A stretch of 27,044 nt of DNA from Silene noctiflora. Taxonomy: Eukaryota; Streptophyta; Magnoliopsida; Caryophyllales; Caryophyllaceae. The notes below the pieces were generated by a model. That model was not told the DNA's origin and ran no database searches. It worked only from the letters and a program-made list of their open reading frames with translations. Position 1 is the stretch's first letter; every line of letters starts with the position of its first letter. The stretch is from assembly GCA_009801015.1 (NCBI GenBank), contig VHZZ01001590.1, positions 40,002 through 67,045 on the forward strand, given 5' to 3'. Position numbers and translations under genes: made by a program. Shown here piece by piece: positions 22,413-27,044 of this stretch.

Positions 22413-23264
22413 TGGATTTTCTACATAGTATCCCTTGTGGTTTTTCGATTTTTACGTGGTACCCCTCGGTTTTAAAAAATATCACTAATACCCATAAATT
22501 TTAAAAATTCTTTATAAAATAACTAATAAAATTTGAGTTTATAACAGTTAAATTTAGGCCTCGTTTGGTTCATGTAGGTGTTGAATCCCTGCGGTAATTT
22601 GCAACTCACGGAATCCAACTCCCACATGCAATTCCCATGAATTGATAAAAAAATGTTTGGTTGCCTTGGAGGAGTTTGTTTTTCCCATGAATTAAACTCC
22701 TATGTATTGTTTGGTTGAATTGTGTTAATTCACCAGATTTTAATTTCTAATTACTAATATGCCCCTCCTAATATTACTAACACCTAATTTCTCTTTTTTT
22801 ACAAGGTTAAATGAGTAAATTTGGTTAGAATATAATGTAGTAGTTTCCAATGACCAAGGAGGGGGTGGGTAATTAAACTCTTCCATTATGTAGGAGTTGT
22901 AAACTCCAAGAGAGTTCTAAACTCCTCCATATTACATGAAAAAGGGTAACCAAACAAGCTTTGAAAAACACAATTCATGGGATTATGAAATTCCCATGAA
23001 TTAGCAGGGCAACCAAACGAGGCCTTAGTAAAGAAAATATATTTAAGATTGAATAAAAGAAAATTGTAATAATAGTTTGACAAATTATCGCCAAAACATC
23101 AATAGAAAGTGCATAAACGGACATTTTAAAAGGGCGGTTTTATTTTGGGTATTTTAAGGAATTTTCTTTGAGTTTATGGGTACCAATGACGTTTTCAAAA
23201 GATGAGGAATTGAGGATTACCACGTAGAATGCGAAAAATACAAGGTATCACCTAAAAAAATCCC
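22413..23264. mobile_element. Mutator-type MITE, copy 3, split by a Tourist MITE
   Basis: The left end is TGGATTTTCTACATAGTATC and the reverse complement of the right end is GGGATTTTTTTAGGTGATAC; the mirrored CTACGTGGTA blocks lie further in. Flanking 9-bp duplications are exact: AAATTATTA at 22404-22412 and 23265-23273. Removing the inner element (22557-23024) and one TTA leaves 381 bp, close to the 379 bp of copy 2, and the two interiors align in the same orientation (for example ...GTAAAGAAAATAT and TTTAAAAG-GGCGG). Non-coding. Confidence 0.9.
22557..23024. mobile_element. Tourist (PIF/Harbinger) MITE nested in copy 3
   Basis: Perfect 14-bp terminal inverted repeats, GGCCTCGTTTGGTT and AACCAAACGAGGCC, are flanked by TTA on both sides (22554-22556 and 23025-23027). 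The GGCC-start ends and the 3-bp TTA duplication are the Tourist/PIF-Harbinger signature. The 468-bp interior has secondary mirrored blocks (CCCATGAATT, TTGGTTG-type) and no transposase. The corresponding uninterrupted site in copy 2, at about 17619-17621, serves as an empty-site reference. Confidence 0.93.
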
Positions 23265-23445
23265 AAATTATTAATACACATTATACATAGTATGTCAATA
23301 TGCACATCATCATTATGCGGAGCATGCAGGAGTAAATGAGTAATAGAATTGAAAAGTTATACGGAGTATTTCTTTTTAAAAAGAATTTCATGATTCACTA
23401 ATTGAGTAAATCTTTTTGTTCGATTTTTTTTTACCCTAAAATTAT

Positions 23446-24231
23446 GGGACGTGCTTTTTCACATACGGATTTTACTCATTCACATACAGTTTTTACAATT
23501 TTACCCTTGTCATTTTTTTTCATTCCCTCATTCAATTAATATTTCTTCTCCCTTTACTCATCTCCCTTAACCACCACCACCGCTTACTCCGATCGGAAAA
23601 TTAAATCAAGCTAACTGATTGTTGAATTTAGTTGTTTTTTCTGGAATGCTGTACTTCCACGAAGTAAGTTGGTAGATTGAGTTCTCTTAAATAAAGCCTA
23701 GTACGTGGCATTCCATGGCCTTGATTTTGATTTATTACTTAGTTTTGTGCGTCAATTTGCAATTGTTGCGGTGCTTTTGAATTTCGATATCTAATTATTT
23801 GTTTTTGGGTATGAGTCGACAACAGTGTTTCCGTTTTCTACTTTGTTGACTCCGGCCACCACGGCCTAGTACCACTCATTGTGCCAACTAACTACCCTCG
23901 CACACTACCGCCCACGACCTAGAACCACCGTCCACCATCCAATACACCTAATTGATAATAATTGATAAATAAGTTTAACATAATAATTTTACTAATTGAC
24001 AAACCCTAATAATTTTAATAAAACATATTATTAATTGACAACGAAATTAACAGACTAATTGGAGTATTATGATCCATTATTCAAGTTTTTAGAATAGAAC
24101 AATTAGATTCAATTTTAGGGAAAAGTTATGTAAATATTAATTTGTTTAGGTTTAGGAAAAGGGTATGGTATGGAAAGTTAATGAAAAAGTGTGTGTGAAA
24201 GAGTAAAGTCCGTATGTGAAAAAGTAATTCC
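23446..24231. mobile_element. Second Mutator-type TIR element (786 bp)
   Basis: The left end is GGGACGTGCTTTTTCACATA and the reverse complement of the right end is GGAATTACTTTTTCACATAC. The inverted similarity continues inward (CGGAYTTTACTC-TTCACA) for at least 45 bp. Flanks are TAAAATTAT (23437-23445) and GAAAATTAT (24232-24240), a 9-bp duplication with one mismatch. The interior includes CCACCACC and CCGGCCACCACGGCC motifs but no long open frame, so it is non-autonomous. Its ends are unrelated to the GGGATTTT family. Confidence 0.8.
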
Positions 24232-24236
24232 GAAAA

Positions 24237-24427
24237 TTATTAGAGAATATTAGATGGAGTAGAATATTAGGAAAATATATTATCCGTAGATAATAAATTA
24301 GGTAGGATATTATCTCTAGGAATATTTTTTAGAGTATTCCTCAAAGTAGCATACTATATATTGTAATCGGTTTATCAATAATAATATTCTACTCCATCTA
24401 ATATTCTGTTCTAATATTCTCTAATAA
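24237..24427. mobile_element. Small fold-back element or solo LTR (191 bp)
   Basis: AGAATATTAGATGGAGTAGA and the next 6 bases (24244-24269) are exactly complementary to 24382-24407. A second pairing register joins TTATTAGAGAATATTAG (24237-24253) with CTAATATTCTCTAATAA (24411-24427). The interior contains TATATATTGTAATCGG and TTTATCAATAATAAT, like the TATA or poly(A) part of a small copia or TRIM LTR. The ends read TATTAG...CTAATA rather than TG...CA, so if it is an LTR its termini have mutated. It abuts the preceding Mutator-type element directly. Confidence 0.5.
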
Positions 24428-24475
24428 AAAAAATTTTGAGGCAGTACATTATTTTAGATTTGCAGTTCATAATAC

Positions 24476-25260
24476 ACTAGGGTAGATCCCGTGCTAAAGC
24501 ACGCCATTTTATAGATTACATTATGAAGAGTTGTTCTAAATTAAATTATTAACATAAACTAGTATAAATCTCGCGTATTCGATATATATATAAACATTTT
24601 ACTTTTTACANTATTACTTATACATTTTAGATTAATATCTCATTTATTTTCGTATTTCTTCTCATTGAATTGTATTTTAATTTGGAAAAAAAAGTTAATC
24701 TAAAAATTAAAAAAGATAATTAAATAATTTTATGAAATGTTTATTTTTATGAAAATATTTTAATTACCTCAAATCTAGTGATTTTATTTTTATAAATTTT
24801 CTTAAATNNTTTNATTAATTCGTTTTTTGTAACGAANTTANGTATAGTTATAGTTTTATTTGTACCAATTTTATTTCATTTTAGTTAATGTTAAATTTTA
24901 AAGTTTAATGATGAAAATATTATAGGTTTTTGAAAAATTGTTATCTTTTAAATGAAAGATTAGTTAGTTTATTAATTAAAGAAAATCTATTTTATTTCCA
25001 TATTTAAATTGGGGCATTTTGGAGGGATTAATGTTTGAGGATCTTTATTATTCTAGTAGATAGGAGATTGCATTTGTGTAAAAAAAAAAGTTATTTATGG
25101 TATAGAATAATTATGATGTAAATATTTTGAAATAAAGTAGTGACATATTGGGTATTTATATCTATAGCAAGTGGATTTATTTTAGTATGTGGAATACTTG
25201 GGCGGGAAAAGTGAGCGTGATTATTTGGAGGAGTGTTATTCTTTTAGTATATAGGGGATT
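24476..25260. mobile_element. Helitron-like non-autonomous remnant with N bases
   Basis: It begins near CACTAGGGTAGATCCCGTGC, followed at once by a CGTGC-TAAA-GCACG hairpin (24490-24503), a context I associate with plant Helitron families. Two similar tail-like segments follow: ATTATTCTAGTAGATAGGAG near 25047 and TTATTCTTTTAGTATATAGG near 25237. The whole stretch is very AT-rich, without open frames, and has six N bases (24611, 24808, 24809, 24813, 24837, 24841). No CTRR 3' terminus with hairpin could be fixed, so the class is a guess. Confidence 0.3.
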
Positions 25261-25843
25261 AACTATAATTTTAATTTAATGTTATAATCTACTAAACTTA
25301 AAATATATATACTAATAATAGTATTCAGAGGTTAAAAAAGGATATACTACCATTTACATATAACTAAAAATTATCCATATTGCTAAAAGAAATACTCATT
25401 CTACTAAAAAAAAAGAAAGAAATAGTCCACTACACACCCCCAATACACTAACCACCATTGCAAATCACCACCTCACATTAATTACTTAACCCATCACCAA
25501 ATTTTTTTAATGGTATAATGTATAATAAGTATTGTATTAGAAAAATTTCCGACCAAAACACAAATAAACGCCAACGAAACCAACTATACTCGTTTTCTTA
25601 CCTTATCACACACAGATAAAAAAATAATAAGAAAAAGAAGAAAAATCTAGACTCATCTACCCATCTATTACTGCCATTAACCCACATTTCTTCAATCTCT
25701 TCATCTCCCATCTCAGTAAAACTCATCTATCAAGAGTGAAACCGATCAAATGCGTCTTTTCCATCCTAACCTTCCTCTCCAGTACCTTCTTTTCCATCCA
25801 AATCGAATTATTGCAGTTCAGATCATTTCGTTAAAAGCCAATC
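25261..25843. other. AT-rich intergenic DNA
   Basis: No gene and no defined transposon. The right half (from about 25430) has CCACC and CCATC motifs resembling the interiors of the TIR elements at 21781 and 23446, so it may be a fragment of such an element. Confidence 0.4.
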
Positions 25844-27044
25844 TGTAATACCCAGATATTTTGGGATCCGTATGAGAAACCTTGGGATGCGTGAGAGCCA
25901 TACGAGAGTAAGATTTGACCTTACACTAGACCAAGTGAAGATTAGAAGTGGACCGAGTGAGCTATAGTGGTCTGAATAGAGTGTTTACTCGACCAAGTAG
26001 AGTTGACTCGGCCGAGTGATTAGTACACTCGACCGAGTAGTAGGCACTCGGCCGAGTGAACCGCTCACTCGACCGAGTGACACTGTCAGTGCGCGATAAA
26101 TTGAATTTCGTCCACTTAACCCTATTTCACTTCTCATCTTTTTCCCTTCTCTCTAAACTCTCTCCTTTCTCTTTAAGATCCTCCCAAACACTTTCTCATG
26201 GAGTCTAGGCTTGGATTGGAGATTACCTCACCTCACTCACCATCCATTCACCATTGTAAGTAAATCCAACATCTTCCTTAACCCTAACTTTTGGGGATTT
26301 TTGTATATTTCGATTATTAGTGATTTTAATTAGATTAATGAGTAATTAATGAGTATTAATAATTACTACGCGTTATAAGAAAAGATAAAGCCTTGCATGA
26401 GGAAAAGACGTAAATCACTTGCATGTTTCCTAAGTAAAATAGATAAATCCATGAATATTGTAATCTGGGAAAGACTTATATTAGTTACACACACTCTTCT
26501 TACTTCATCTTATCATGCATGGTAATTTAGGCTATGATATTACTTAATTTATGTAGAGTGTGTAGTTTAGGCAAGACTTATATTAATCGTAGCTTAGATT
26601 AGGCTTGCGATGGACTTGTATAGTTAGTTATATATGATACTCTTGTTCCTTTATGAATAAAGATCAAGCCTTTTTCATCATCCTTCTACAACGTATATTT
26701 CAGATGAACAAATACGTTTCACTTTTTTTCAGTCATTTGCGTAAGCTAATTAGCAAAATAAAAAATAATTACTCATCTTTTAGTAGAAATAAAGCCCTTA
26801 TGTTAATTTGATATCAAGAACACTCAATTTTTTGAATTTCTGTATATGATATGAAGTTTACCATATGTTTTTTTGTTGAAACCCAAATTTGAGTTAGACT
26901 AAATGTTGATGATGCCTTAAGACAAATCATGTTTGTTGTTATAATGTGGGCCTCTTAAGTTTAACCATGTAGCAATGAAGATCCAATCGTCAATTCAAGG
27001 TTATCAAGAAGATCAAAGATGAAGAATGTCAATAGTGTAAGAGT
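25844..27044 (+). mobile_element. LTR retrotransposon, first 1.2 kb of an LTR, cut by the window edge
   Basis: The sequence changes character at TGTAATACCC (25844), a common start of plant Ty3/gypsy LTRs. The following DNA has a palindrome array (25925-26080), a pyrimidine-rich leader-like tract (CTTCTCTCTAAACTCTCTCC, near 26145-26164) and long non-coding AT-rich DNA to the edge. No primer-binding site (TGGTATCAGAGC or similar), gag frame or CA-ending terminus appears, so the LTR is at least 1.2 kb, or this is a solo LTR or fragment. The orientation assumes the TG end is the LTR start. Confidence 0.55.
25925..26080. repeat. ACTCGRCCGAGT palindrome array, about 20-bp spacing
   Basis: Copies of ACTCGACCGAGT/ACTCGGCCGAGT start at 25987, 26006, 26027, 26046 and 26067 (steps 19, 21, 19, 21 bp), with degenerate copies at 25925 and 25947. 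The GGCC version is a perfect 12-bp palindrome; the GACC version has one mismatched centre. The two versions alternate, so the unit is 40 bp. The array lies 80-240 bp inside the LTR. Confidence 0.85.

Noticed and set aside
23360-23372. TACGGAGTA motif as another MITE
   Set aside because: A lone half-end without a partner; too short to call.

Overview
This window is nuclear DNA from a flowering plant, most likely a eudicot. It holds two complete, intron-rich genes with canonical GT-AG introns and AT-rich introns and spacers, plus many short non-autonomous transposons. Short TACGGAGTA and CTCCCTCCGT transposon ends, a GAGACGGTCT motif and a TGTAATACCC LTR start hint at a Caryophyllales-type repeat landscape. 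That placement is a weak impression, not a demonstration.

Layout. Positions 1-2319 are intergenic: a hairpin, a roughly 90-110 bp tandem repeat interrupted by a MITE, an ATT microsatellite and a hexamer repeat. Positions 2320-9491 (+) carry a 19-exon gene for an LRR subfamily VIII-1 receptor kinase of 961 residues. It most resembles Arabidopsis At1g79620 (VRLK1) and is related to the H2O2 sensor HPCA1. Positions 9492-12268 are the spacer between the 3' ends of the two genes. Positions 12269-21443 (-) carry a six-exon gene for actin-interacting protein 1 (AIP1), 610 residues and all WD40 repeats. Its introns hold two Stowaway MITEs, two Mutator-type MITEs and a dead copia integrase fragment. 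Positions 21444-27044 contain no gene I can support. They are a mosaic of transposons: a Tourist-type MITE nested inside a Mutator-type MITE, a second kind of Mutator-type element, a small fold-back or solo-LTR element, a Helitron-like remnant with N bases, and the first 1.2 kb of an LTR retrotransposon running off the right edge.

The two genes lie tail to tail about 2.8 kb apart. Both can be spliced in silico into uninterrupted reading frames with all diagnostic residues present, so both look functional. One is a plasma-membrane signalling kinase linked in Arabidopsis to secondary wall formation; the other is a cytosolic actin-turnover factor. Nothing in the sequence shows that they work together.

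The most interesting structures are a TIR-MITE family of about 375-381 bp, present three times with 9-bp target duplications and one nested insertion, and an array of ACTCGRCCGAGT palindromes at about 20-bp spacing inside the terminal LTR. I did not find a clearly new biological system.
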